From NCBI GenBank assembly GCA_015179125.1, contig WHVA01000001.1, forward strand, positions 310,001-374,000: 64,000 nt of DNA, in the 5' to 3' direction. The stretch is from Gautieria morchelliformis (taxonomy: Eukaryota; Basidiomycota; Agaricomycetes; Gomphales; Gomphaceae). The translations under genes and the position numbers were made by a program. Below are positions 54,543-64,000 of this stretch, one piece after another (position 1 is the first letter of the stretch; each line of letters begins with the position of its first letter). The notes beneath the pieces were generated by a model. It was not told the DNA's origin and made no database searches. It saw nothing but the letters and a program-made list of their open reading frames with translations.

Positions 54543-56448
54543 GACATCTATTATTCATGGTAGGGGCCACCTACAGTAGCAGTCCACTGAAGGTGACACT
54601 CAAGGATATGTTTGCATGCAGGGCATTTGTGGTTGGTTGCCAAATGGGGGCCTTCGCAGAGGGAACATTTTCAGATAATGTGTTGGCATGTGACCACCTG
54701 TTATGACTATGCATTTCCGAGTTCCAACACTCAGTTCCGCTTCCTTTCTGACATTCCGATAATTCCCACAATCCCCCCCCTTGCTATATCCTTTCTTCAT
54801 TAAACTCTATTACTCAGACCCACTGGACTTGACTCATAGCACAACAAAACCATATGTCTGTCCCCTCTGGAGTCCCATTGTTCCGTTATGTCAGATATGC
54901 TTTCCATCCCCTTGTTCTTTGCCATTGTTCTTGACTCTACCCTGCACCCCATTGTGGTTCTTTGTTCCCAATTAGTTACTTACCCCGTATATCTATCCAA
55001 CTTCCACTTCCTCCAGAATATGCTTAGTACTACCTCATTACCTGTTGTCTCAGCTCTTTGTATAAAACCCCCTCATGTATGCTCATTAATCTGCAATCAG
55101 ATAATCACCTTTGATACGTGATTTCCTTCGCTCTAACTCCTGTTCTTAGCACAGCGAGTTCAGCAGAATCTCTGTCTCTCCGCCTTCCACCTTCCAACCC
55201 AACTTCCGACCTCAATTTACTGTGATACTTTCCAACTTCTGACTTACAATCCGAAATACTTAGGACAATAGTTCATTGGGGGTGCAACACATAAGTTGAA
55301 GCCGCTGTCCTTTCTAGTTCTGACTTCTGGAAATCATGATATGTAACACCACCTCACTGCAGTTGTTCACATTGGCGCATTTGCAGTAATGTGTGAGATG
55401 TGGTCCAGCATCGGCCACATTTTGTCTTGTCTTTACAGGAGCATGCAAAGTGACTAAAGCGATAACAGTTGAAGCATTGTGGGGGGTGGCATGTGAATCA
55501 CATAGTCAAGCGGAAGCATCCTGGATATGCAACATGCTTCTTGATGCAATTGTTAGCAGAATCAAGATCACTGATATATAGGATCAGGGAGGAATGTATT
55601 TTTGCATTTTGTCGAGGAGAGCAAGATATGAACTTGGCATGCTGGAGCATGGAGGGATGCTTAATGATATGCTCATTTCGGCTCAACAGGGTGGCGATGT
55701 CTCACTGTCTCATGATGGATCGAAGGGGGTGGGAAATCCATGAACAGTGATAGGGTAGAACCTGGGGGAAATGGAGAGGTTGACGGACAACTTGGGCAGC
55801 CATTGGCAAGAATTCTTGAGGAGGTTGTTCCATCCTCATAGCAGGTAGAGATCCAAATGTCTCTACTTCTGTGGCGACCAACAGCTCTGATATGAACCGT
55901 GCAGTCTTCTTCTCTAACATTTCTGTCGGGGTCTAGGGATGACCAGCGAGTTCCCCACAAACATCCTGCACCACTGAGTGTTTTGTTAATCCTGTCCTTC
56001 AGGCCTGAGTCTGACAGACCAGCAAAAACTAGCTCCTGATGGTTGGCCTGGGAGAGTGTAAGGTCAAACTTAGTGTCACGACAGGGTGGAGTGGGTTCGG
56101 AGGGTGTGGGCGGCGAGTCATCAGCGAGTACAGAGGCATAAGAGTGAAGTTTTCTGGTTGGAGCAACAAGGCCTATGTGGGCTGAGGAGGATTCAAGCTT
56201 TTCACAGATGGTGGAGATTTGAGGGTCGAGATGTGAGTTCTTGAAGGTGGTGCAGGCTGAGGAGACCAGGTTGCGTGCATTGTGTAGTATGTTGATAGGA
56301 ATTGAGCATGTTTTTGGGCCTTTGTTTTAGGAAGGGAAATGCTATGGATTAGATCATGTAGTTTATTGAGCATATCATTTATGGTATCAGAGGAAGGGGA
56401 TTCAGGAGGGTCTAAGTTCGTAGGTGGTGGTTGCGGCATGAGAGCCAT
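54543..56448 (-). pseudogene. Degraded LINE ORF1 with zinc knuckles, split by a solo LTR
   Basis: On the minus strand the N-terminus (MALMPQPPPTNLDPPESPSS, 56448) leads to LHDLIHSISLPKTKAQKHAQ. Later blocks are ADDSPPTPSEPTPPCRDTKF, LTLSQANHQELVFAGLSDSG, VHIRAVGRHRSRDIWISTCY, HPSMLQHAKFISCSPRQNAK and SLILYISDLDSANNCIKKHV. The knuckle region has CFNCYRFSHFACSC and CGRCWTTSH, and beyond the solo LTR CSLCEGPHLATNHKCPACK. These match the ORF1 layout of basidiomycete Tad-like LINEs, a different lineage from the LINE at 34878. Reading frame changes and stops are frequent and no ORF2 follows, because gypsy 2 begins at 54542. This is an old, truncated copy. Confidence 0.7.
54699..55348 (+). repeat. 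Solo LTR of the gypsy 1 family
   Basis: 650 bp, TGTTATGACT...ATATGTAACA, clearly homologous along its length to the gypsy 1 LTR but with many substitutions. Perfect 5-bp duplications CCACC (54694-54698 and 55349-55353) flank it. TATA box at 55061. It is inserted in the zinc-knuckle region of the LINE ORF1 and is much older than gypsy 1. Confidence 0.95.
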
Positions 56449-56469
56449 CCCCCTCTTGTATGCATTGAC

Positions 56470-57490
56470 AGGAGTGAAGGTGAAGAGGCTGATTGCCTAA
56501 TCGGACTCTGGTAGAAGCTCAGGCTCGTCATGGCATGTGGGGTACCAGCCTAAATCACGAGGAACACAACCCGGTGATTGCTCGAAAAATACCGGAAGCG
56601 ATATACACCGTGAAATTGATACACATGATGGTACAATATTTAACATTCCAAACAGGCACTCCCTTCCAGCATTTCTACCCTAAAAGCCCATTGCGGCGTC
56701 ATCTGCAACAGAACGCGGCGCCAAAACCTGCGAGCTTGAAAGATTTGTCGTAGAACACGGGTGCCACCACTAGGAAACCCACTCTGCCGGATCAATGGAC
56801 CCGTCTGGCTGCTGGGTATATTAGTACAGTACTTACCTATGTATGACCTTCCACCATGACAGGCAACGGAGGCTTGAACCATTTGCCGACGCCACGAGAA
56901 GCTTGCGTTGTTAGAACAAGGGCGGGCGTGTCGATTCAGGTGGCCATCGGCTATCACTCCGACTCAGCGCACTCCGTTGGATCGATTATTTAGGTCCCGT
57001 CTGGCTGCTGGGTATATATAATACATAATAGTAGCCAGCAGCTACCCAACAGCCAGAGCAGCGCCTCTCCCCCATCTCTCAGCGGCACGCCGTCTCTCTC
57101 TGCTTGTCCCTGCCCTTCTTCCCCCATCTCCTCTCGCTTTGCTGCGGTCCCTTGCAGAGACCAGCAGCCTGCTCCGGCTGAACCCCTCTCCACATCAGGG
57201 TGCGGTGGAGGGAAGGGTTGAACTGTTTTGCGAGGGCGGCTGCTCGGCCCTTGCGGGGGAATAGCCCCCAGGCTGTTCAACCTTTTCCTTGCACTTCCTC
57301 TTGTGGACTGTCCGCCGACAGTCTCCACGAGCTGGGAGTGGTGGGAGTGGTGCCGGGATGGGGTGGGGTGTGGTGAGAGGGCGGAAAGCGGAGTTAGGGC
57401 GGAAAGCGGTTAGAGGGCGGGTGGCGGTAGTGACAGGGCGGGTGGCCGTGAGAGGGCGGGTGACGGCGAGAGCACCGGGATAGGGAATGG
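56470..57490. repeat. Duplicated segment, copy A
   Basis: Homologous to 62515-63280. Shared blocks include GGCTGATTG-CTAATCGGAC, TTAACATTCCAAACAGGC, GTCCCGTCTGGCTGCTGGGTATA and the C/T-rich stretch CCCCATCTCCTCT-GCTT. CCGTCTGGCTGCTGGGTATA occurs twice within this copy (56810 and 56998), so it also has an internal direct repeat. The right end (about 57340-57490) is a degenerate G-rich tandem repeat based on GGGCGG-AAAGCGG. Minus-strand frames share an SSRPRK-VQ motif with the other copy, but no known family is recognised. Confidence 0.75.
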
Positions 57491-58598
57491 CGGGCGGACC
57501 TCCAGGTCATCGGACGTGCGTGGTATGCGCGCCGCTAACCTTGGAGCAGGAGGCACCCTATGTTATTGTGGGTCATGCTGGATAAAACAAATTAATTAAT
57601 ATGAGACCAGCATGAAATGCAAGAAAAAGATCGGTGTGCCACTCATGCGCACGTCTAGTGGTCGTCTCCGAGATCAGTAATGCAAGACGGTTTGAGCGTA
57701 CCAATCCTGGGTGTGTAATTTACACAATGGGCTTTCACGCGTAAAGACTTCACTAATCAATTAACGTTCCCCGTGGTGCAACCACGAGCTTAGCTCTCAA
57801 ATTGAATCTCAAGGTTAACAAAAGAATTTCTTCCAGGGTCAACAAACTAAAGCTAAAAACAATCCCAAGCCGGCACATCCTCTCCATTCTGATTGAGTCA
57901 AGCGACGCGGCGTGCCAAAGCACGAATGGTGTTCCAAAAATTGCTCAATCTCGAAAGAAAGAGACGGGTTCGGATGTGTAATTTGCAACTAACAAAAGAC
58001 TGTGCCTCAGTATAACGTCACTGGCGACAGTACATGCCCGAGCTGTGGTCCAATTTCAGTCAGTGACTGGCTGGCCGCCAGGACAATGGTGAAGGTACGA
58101 ACCACAAGAGATGGAGTTACGTAACACATCGAACCCAGCTTATACACCTACGTAGTCGTGCACGGACCATGGGGCGAAAGCATGTATGTCTGCGGTTGTA
58201 ATTTTTATACACGCCTTGTTTTCGCGAAGCCTCAGAAGAATCTCGAAGTATGTTTTGAGTTCCTCCCGCTTTTTAGGCTTGCAGTTCGATGATTTCTTCT
58301 GCCAGTAGCTTGAGGATTGTTAGCGGCAGGTGTTTTGATATCATAAGTGCCTAACCGCCATTGTGATACTGCAATATAAGTAAGTAATCAAGTAGCCTGT
58401 CGAAGCCATCAATACTCGTACCTGATCAAGCTTTCTGACAGATTCCTTGGTTGGAAAGTTGCATGACTCGACAAACGCGCAGCTCTCTACAACTGCGCTG
58501 CATTACTCTTTCTCCGGACAGGGATGAGTAATATGAGCCAGGTAAGTGTCGGACCTTACACTTATTTTATTTTTTATTTTTCATCGTTATACTGTAGA
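57491..58598. other. No recognisable gene
   Basis: I see no coding motif or shared repeat here. Confidence 0.5.
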
Positions 58599-58790
58599 TC
58601 CCGCTGGCCACTGCCCTGTCAGGGGTATGGACGGAAAGCTCGATCAGGACGCTTTAAGAGCATGCATTGTGAACGCGGGAGAGGATAGTGATGATGTCAT
58701 CAACAGCGAGGACGACGAGGAAATTGAGAGTGACAACGCTTTCGAAGAATGCGACGAAGACCGCTTTCCTGGGTTTTCATTGCAAAGAAG
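58599..58790 (+). pseudogene. UTP14: UTP14 fragment, N-terminal acidic region
   Basis: The stretch DDVINSEDDEEIESDNAFEE followed by CDEDRFPGF has the form of the acidic N-terminal signature of the small-subunit processome protein Utp14 (DDEEIDSDEAFxESDExRFxGF). Utp14 works in the nucleolus in 18S rRNA maturation and activates the helicase Dhr1. A probable intron donor follows near 58790. The next UTP14 blocks are found only 2 kb further on, so this is one piece of a scattered gene remnant. Confidence 0.6.
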
Positions 58791-58995
58791 GTACCTTCTG
58801 TTTTATTTCGTATTCAATGTTTCTGTAACACCTATTTTACTAGAGACCTCACGGAAAACAAGATCTGGTCCTTCAGCGTCGAGCGGGACTGCAAGCGCTT
58901 CTAGAGCTTGGCCAGCACACGCCTGCTCATAACAGTCACTCACTCATACTTTCCATAATCCTGCTGAGCCAATGAAGCTTACAGGTTGTCTGTGG

Positions 58996-59170
58996 ATCCA
59001 TGGTGAGTTTTCTCGACGTCTGAGAAACAATCAGGCTAATGCTGTCTCTGGGTGGTGCTTGCAGGTTCTATCGTTACGAAGGCGGGGACAGGTGTGCTCC
59101 CGCCACCACATGGGTCGGCGCATTGCGTGAAATTGTGAGCCTGGGATGGAGGGAGCAGATTAATCCCAGG
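58996..59170 (+). pseudogene. RET2: Coatomer delta (RET2) fragment, internally deleted
   Basis: The arrangement ATG, short intron (GTGAGT...), then GTGGTGCTTGCAGGTTCTATCG encodes the VVLAxSIVTK start typical of the COPI coatomer delta subunit. Within 40 codons it jumps to LREIVSLGWREQINPRQV, the conserved block that in the full protein lies about 100 residues later. The middle is therefore deleted. RET2 is part of the COPI coat for Golgi-to-ER vesicles. A second, longer RET2 copy lies at 63600-64000. Confidence 0.75.
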
Positions 59171-60740
59171 CAGGTGAAAGGAGCTAGGAATTATATGCCC
59201 CCTCCTATTCTTCCCTCGCATACCCTATGCGACCTCCGATACCCCCATCACCACTCCCAATATTCCACCATCGCTCGAGAACGTACTGTTCTACATGGCA
59301 CCTTGAGCAATTTACCTCAGAAACTAATTACTGATTGATCATAGCCGTCGTCTGTGGCTTGTTCTATGCGACTGTCCGGGAGTTCCCCCCCACAGTTTAC
59401 GCTGCTGTGGTCGACGCTCTACTACCTCGCGCAGCTTCCCGATCCGGAGTGTCATGGTTATAATGCGTTGTTCCCCTTCTCCCGGCCCGTCGCTTTCATC
59501 GAGGAGACTTCTATGGAGTCATCTGCTCGTGATTAATACTGCCTCTGCTTCATCTGGCGCTGCATCGTTAAATGCCTATACGATTGCTGTAAGGCGCCCA
59601 TTGACGCGTGGTGCAGGACGACGCTGCGTGGGCGTGATGTGTTTGTTGTTTGCTTTTCCCTGTTCTTCTTGTGGGGGGGCTTGGGCCCCGACCTTATTCT
59701 CCGTTGTCATTGGGTGTACTTGATGAAAGTTATACTGCTTCACCTTTTGGAGCCCGGCTGGCTTCGGTTCTCCTGTGACTCAACTAGCATGCTAGGTGCA
59801 CTTGCGGCTTCTAGCTAGTCGACCTCCGTCCAGCCGCATTCTTAGTCATCTAGGTGGGCCCGGATATGGGACATGCATATACTATACTTGACATGCCCGA
59901 TCACCGCACCGGTCTGATGGCGGAAACTGCCTGTGGGGTGGGTCGCTGTGCCGAGCGACATGTAAGCATCTTGCACATCGTTGATGTCGTGTCTAAATAT
60001 AGAAGACGGTCGTGTGCGGTATCTCCGCCGCTAACCCCGTGTTCGATCGACGCGGATCCCTCGCCATTCATTTCCCAGTCAGTAACTCCGCTTGCCCCAA
60101 CGGTGACATGCTTCCCTCCCCATCCAAACCTGTACAAAGTCTGCCCTCGCCCCCTCCAAAAACGCCATCGAGTCCTCGATTCCAAATCCCCCCCATCCCT
60201 GCCGTCTATCTCTGACGTCGCCCGTCAACCTATAACAGGGTGCACGCTGTCCGCGGCGATGAGCAGCGCTGGCGCTGAGTGCTCGTCGTTCGCCACAGGC
60301 TGAGAAACAGAAGGATACGGTGGAGCAGGTGAAGGAAATGGAGTACTCGGCAGCGTCCACCGTGCAGCCCGAGGTACGTGCATATATGCGCTCGTTCGAT
60401 GCAGGGAGCCGTTTCTCGACTCTGCCAAGCACGGTGAGCAGCTGCCCCTGTACAGATATGGTGAATGGAGAGTCATGAGGAGAAGGTACAAGACATCATC
60501 TCACGAGGGAGCTTCCGTCCGTATCTCGCTGTGTCGGCTTCCTGCCGTGGTACAAGAAAGGTGAGCAGACACAAGGGTGTGCTTATTATTAGGAAGGGAC
60601 AGAGGTGGAACGTAAACGGTATGGGATGTCTTCGCTGTGAGCTTCAAACGCTTCATTTGGTGAAATTTGCCTAGTAAACGTAATGGGGACGTTAGAGCGA
60701 GTGAATGAGAGAGCGACATTGCGACACAAGAATACTGGTA
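59171..60740. other. Mosaic sequence without assigned gene
   Basis: Several protein-like stretches occur, for example LFYATVREFPPTVYAAVVDA near 59360 and EQVKEMEYSAASTVQPEV near 60330. They are short and out of frame with each other and I cannot assign them. They may be further gene pieces. Confidence 0.4.
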
Positions 60741-60741
60741 A

Positions 60742-61131
60742 ATGCTGATAGGGAAAATACAGGGAGATAATGGAAGTGACGACGACACCGACGGACGTCA
60801 CAGGAAGGCCAATGCCTTCGAGGAATTGCCGTATTTGCAACGCGATGAGGATACTGATCCCATAAAGGAGATAGGGCGGGGCGTTTTCTGTATGAAATTC
60901 ATGCAGGATGCGATGGCACTGGATGTGCCGCGTGTCGCCGAGGCCGCGGATGACTTCCGGGATGCAATAGCGCGGCTTGGAGAGAGCGGGGAAGATGCGG
61001 GTGGCGGGGAGGACGGTGCTACTGATGCTGGCAACATTCGGATCCAGCGTGTTGTGGGGAGGCTATCGCTTCGGCCTGACCAAGCAGCGGTTTGTCGTGT
61101 TGATGTTCCCCGAGTTGTGGGGACATTCTGA
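60742..61131 (+). pseudogene. UTP14: UTP14 fragment, middle region
   Basis: MLIGKIQGDNGSDDD begins in the manner of the Utp14 KIQGxxGSDDE block. It is followed by ANAFEELPYLQRDED, GRGVFCMKFMQDAMA and VVGRLSLRPDQAAV, comparable to the xGVFxMKFMxDA and VGRxxFxPG blocks of fungal Utp14. The open frame carries 129 codons. The region between this piece and the N-terminal piece at 58599 holds unrelated DNA, including the RET2 fragment, so the gene is fragmented. Confidence 0.65.
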
Positions 61132-61479
61132 CCGTGGTGTGATTTAGGTTAAACTGAGGTCCCGTCGCACTACCGGATAGCTCTAGCACATCATTCAAGT
61201 CGTTGGAAGCAGCACCCACGGGACGGCTCCCGCACGAGCTGGAGATCGCCGGATACGGCCGCGGCGTGCGACGCCCCGACGCCCCGACGCACGTCCTCGC
61301 CGTCTACGCGCCCACGGTTGCCCCGGTGCAGACGATTCGTTCTTCCCCGCAGGTCCAGCCTGACGATTCTGAATGAGTGTATCCTGCTTCTCCTCCTGCC
61401 AAACCTCGCATAGCGAGCAACCCATAGCTTCAGCCGCACACATCTCCACAAAGTCACAGCGGAAGGAGATTCTCATTAG

Positions 61480-61860
61480 CAAAAACAGTGCTGGAGCAGA
61501 CAGGCTAAAAAACCGAATGGAGAATATTCTGAAGAACTTCGGGGTTGAGGAGCATCATATAATTAGGGACGATGCCTTCGTTGAGATCTCGATGGACGAT
61601 GCGCTGGAGTTACCCAGCGAGCCGAGTACTCGGGATGCAGAGCACCCAAGGAACCCACAGGCAATGCTAAAGCTACGCTAAATAGGAAGCAGGTCGACGC
61701 TGTGTTCGAAGAATCGGATGCAGACAGTGCGACCGACAATGACAGCACATGAAGGCGACGGGGAAAGGGTCACGGTGTCAAGGCGTTTGAGCAGCGGGAC
61801 CTTGTTGCCCTTGCATTTGCGGGAGATGATGTTGTGCAGGTGGTGCTGCCAGTGAGGTCA
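61480..61860 (+). pseudogene. UTP14: UTP14 fragment, central motif region
   Basis: KNSAGADRLKNRMENI and DDAFVEISMDDALELPS resemble the Lys-rich and ATVEISMxDVL segment of Utp14. The conserved KAFEQRDLVALAFAGDDVV motif follows near 61780-61840, in another frame. Sequence between them is shifted, so this is a pseudogene. The C-terminal half of Utp14 is absent downstream. Confidence 0.7.
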
Positions 61861-61869
61861 CGCGCTACA

Positions 61870-62514
61870 TCGTGCAACTGTTAACCCAGGAGCCTTTGAA
61901 GGATTTCGAGACACTAAAAAAAACGAGAAGTCGCAGCCAGATGCTCCTCGTGAAGAAGGTCATACACTACCTGGCTGCTTTTGTCTGTTGCGTTTAAATC
62001 CAGGAAAAGCTTGCTTACGGTTGAATTAATCGACAGGGCTCCTAGCTAGGGAGGAGCCGGCGTCAGCTCCAACACGAAAGCCAAAGAAATCATGAAAAAT
62101 GTCGCTGGGACAGACCTTAAAGCGCGTGCAGACCATGGTAAACCGGCAAGGCGCAGTTCGAGAAAAGCATAGAAATACCACTTTGAACCGAGTGGAATAC
62201 TTACGAGGCAGACACTTTCATCGGGTTGTTAGAATGTGTACTGCCAGTGGATTCCGAGCTGTTATTCACGAGGTATGCTTGGCAGATGGACACGGTCATC
62301 GATCCAATTGGAAAGTTGTTTTAATCGAGCATTGGGGATTTATCACATATGTACTATATTGCTGGAGTATAATTCATCAAAAAAAAATTTGTCTTGTTTC
62401 GATTTGTGTCTGGGCCGACAATTATATCTTTAATCTCAATACAGCTCAACTTACATTGGGCCCCACAACCGGCGCATTCCCTTGTGTCAGAAAGCAGGAC
62501 CGAACGTGATTTCG
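61870..62514. other. No recognisable gene
   Basis: I see short open frames only; the longest (about 136 codons from 62099) has no recognisable motif. Confidence 0.4.
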
Positions 62515-63280
62515 AGGTTCAGAGGCTGATTGTCTAATCGGACCCTGGTGCATGACGCTATCCAAATCACGAGGGACAATTAACCCGGTGATTTCTCGCC
62601 GCACAGAAAATCTCGGAAGTGATCTACACTGTGAAAATGATACAGATCGGAAGGTATACAATATTTAACATTCCAAACAGGCTCTCCCTTCCAGCACTTC
62701 TTACCCTAACAACCCATCGCGGCGTCACCTGCAACAGAACGCGCACGAAAACCAACTGCGAGCTTGAATGTTTTGCCGACTTCTTGGAACAGGGGGTGGG
62801 CGTGTCGATTCGGGCGTGACCACTTGGAAACCGACTCTGCTGGATCGATCATTAGTCCCGTCTGGCTGCTGGGTATAAGTAATAGTCATACCTAGTAAGG
62901 TCGACGGGCAGCGCGTCTCCTCTCTCTCTCTGCAGCACGCCGTCCCCTCCCCCCATCTCCTCTTGCTTCTCTGTCCCTCGCAGAGCCTGGCAGCCTGCCC
63001 CTGCTGGACCCCTCTCCCAGATCGGGTCGTGGGACCACGGGTGCATATCGTTGCACAGGTTTCCGAGGGCGGCTGCTCCTGCGCGGTAACTTTGGGATGG
63101 GCTGTGGCGGTGGGAGGGCCGGGATGGGTGGGGGTGGTGGGAGCACCGGGATGGGCGGCGGCGGTGGCAGCACCGGGATGGGGGGTGGTGGTTGGATGAC
63201 CGGGGTGGGCGGCGGTGGTGGGAGCACCGGGATGGAGGGTGGTAGTGGGAGCCCTGGGACGGAGAACAGGAGCCCTGCGC
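62515..63280. repeat. Duplicated segment, copy A'
   Basis: Second copy of the segment at 56470-57490, sharing the same ordered blocks (see there) with many differences. It has one CCGTCTGGCTGCTGGGTATA motif (62855) and ends in a minisatellite. Confidence 0.75.
63095..63256. repeat. GC-rich minisatellite
   Basis: About five imperfect tandem units of roughly 30 bp with the core GGGAGCACCGGGATGGG followed by CGGCGGTGGT-type spacers. On the minus strand it would encode VLPPPPPIP repeats. Confidence 0.85.
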
Positions 63281-63599
63281 GGAGAAGAGGGTGCATCTCC
63301 TCCTCCCATGTCATCTGACGCGCATCGCAAGGGCAAAATCCACCTTCATGGAAACCGGGGAGATTGTTACGATTCATTGCGCACAAATGGTGGTTGTTTG
63401 CAAGATCAGAATGGAGGGTCGAAGGTACCGATAGGCTTACTTATATGAAGATTTTCCACAATGAGCGGGCCGGCTTGGCTTACCAATTGAACGGGCCATT
63501 GCTGCGGCCGCCAAAGGAATTCAAGTGACACAAGCAAGCACCCATACCTCCCGTAATCCTGCTATGCCAATAAACCTTACAGGATGAGCTTTCTTGACG

Positions 63600-64000
63600 T
63601 CCGAGAAACAATCTAGCTAATACTCTCTCCAGGTCGTGCTTGCAGCTTCTATCGTTGCAGGGAAACGTATGTTCCTGCCTAGTCCTATTTTTAAGCTATT
63701 CTCTCGCACCAGTTTTTACAGATGCCACGGTCACGAATATAATCCATCATCATCATTTCCTACACTCATCACATTCTTCGGTGGAAAATTTTGACGTTCG
63801 CTATGTCTACCAGCCTTTGGAGGAGCTCTACGTCCTTCTCATCACCAACAAGCCTTCAAATATCCTCCAGGACATAGAGATGCTTCACCTGGTTGCTCGC
63901 CTTGTGACCGACCTGTGGCGATCAGCTGAGATTTTGAGGCATGCGTTCGAGCTGCCCGGCGCATTCGATGAAATCGTGAGCCTGGCATGGAGGGACCAGA
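63600..64000 (+). pseudogene. RET2: Coatomer delta (RET2) copy, running off the window
   Basis: GTCGTGCTTGCAGCTTCTATCG at about 63632 encodes VVLAASIV, the N-terminus of COPI coatomer delta, preceded by a 3' splice site (TCTCCAG). From about 63783 a second block encodes ENFDVRYVYQPLEELYVLLI, TNKPSNILQDIEMLHLVARL and FELPGAFDEIVSLAWRDQ, the conserved longin-like region. The two blocks lie closer together than the family protein would need, and I find no exon for the intervening part. The copy is therefore probably deleted internally, or the missing exon is too diverged to see. It could still be part of a functional gene continuing past the window. Confidence 0.75.

Noticed and set aside
62852-63386. 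Pro-rich minus-strand ORFs as real proteins
   Set aside because: They follow from minisatellite units, occur in overlapping frames and have no conserved domain I can name.
1-64000. tRNA or rRNA genes
   Set aside because: Reading for B-box-like GGTTCGANTCC and cloverleaf context found no convincing candidate.

Overview
The window looks like gene-poor, transposon-dense DNA from a filamentous basidiomycete, most likely an agaricomycete. Evidence seen directly: genes with short GT-AG introns of about 40-90 bp, a DUF6698-type gene, a Plavaka-type (CACTA superfamily) transposase, chromodomain Ty3/gypsy elements, Tad-like LINEs, and broken copies of two recognisable host genes (UTP14 and the coatomer delta subunit RET2). 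I see no intact housekeeping gene, tRNA, rRNA or CRISPR array.

Layout. 0-7.5 kb (minus strand): a DUF6698-type gene with eight exons and one in-frame stop, a broken coiled-coil gene containing a 170-bp tandem duplication, and a Plavaka transposase gene that is nearly intact. 7.5-12.3 kb: no recognisable genes, but a striking cluster of short perfect hairpins at about 10.3-10.76 kb. 12.3-21.9 kb: gypsy element 1, a chromodomain Ty3 element with 661-bp LTRs and TACCT target duplications. Two unrelated solo LTRs sit inside it, one of which carries a long inverted-repeat (foldback) element.

21.9-46.6 kb: a nest. The base is gypsy element 3, which is 5'-truncated. Inserted into it are a very young, whole-looking copia element (copia 1, GTACC duplications), a solo LTR of the copia 2 family that itself holds a Helitron fragment, and an 11-kb LINE locus (12-bp target duplication, poly-A tail). 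The LINE contains copia 2 and an inverted LTR of the same family, and the part of the LINE between the two LTRs has been flipped. Gypsy 3 also has an extra sense-strand ORF after pol, split by the LINE.

46.6-54.5 kb: gypsy element 2 (minus strand), older, flanked on one side by a second piece of its own family. 54.5-56.5 kb: a degraded LINE ORF1 on the minus strand split by a solo LTR of the gypsy 1 family. 56.5-64 kb: a mosaic of duplicated segments, GC-rich minisatellites and pieces of UTP14 and RET2.

The most notable observation: gypsy 1 and gypsy 2 each carry, between pol and the 3' LTR, an ORF on the opposite strand that encodes a long charged coiled coil followed by a Zn2Cys6-like cysteine cluster. 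It has the same position and orientation in both elements, though their LTRs look unrelated. It resembles a captured or convergent DNA-binding regulator carried antisense by a retrotransposon lineage.
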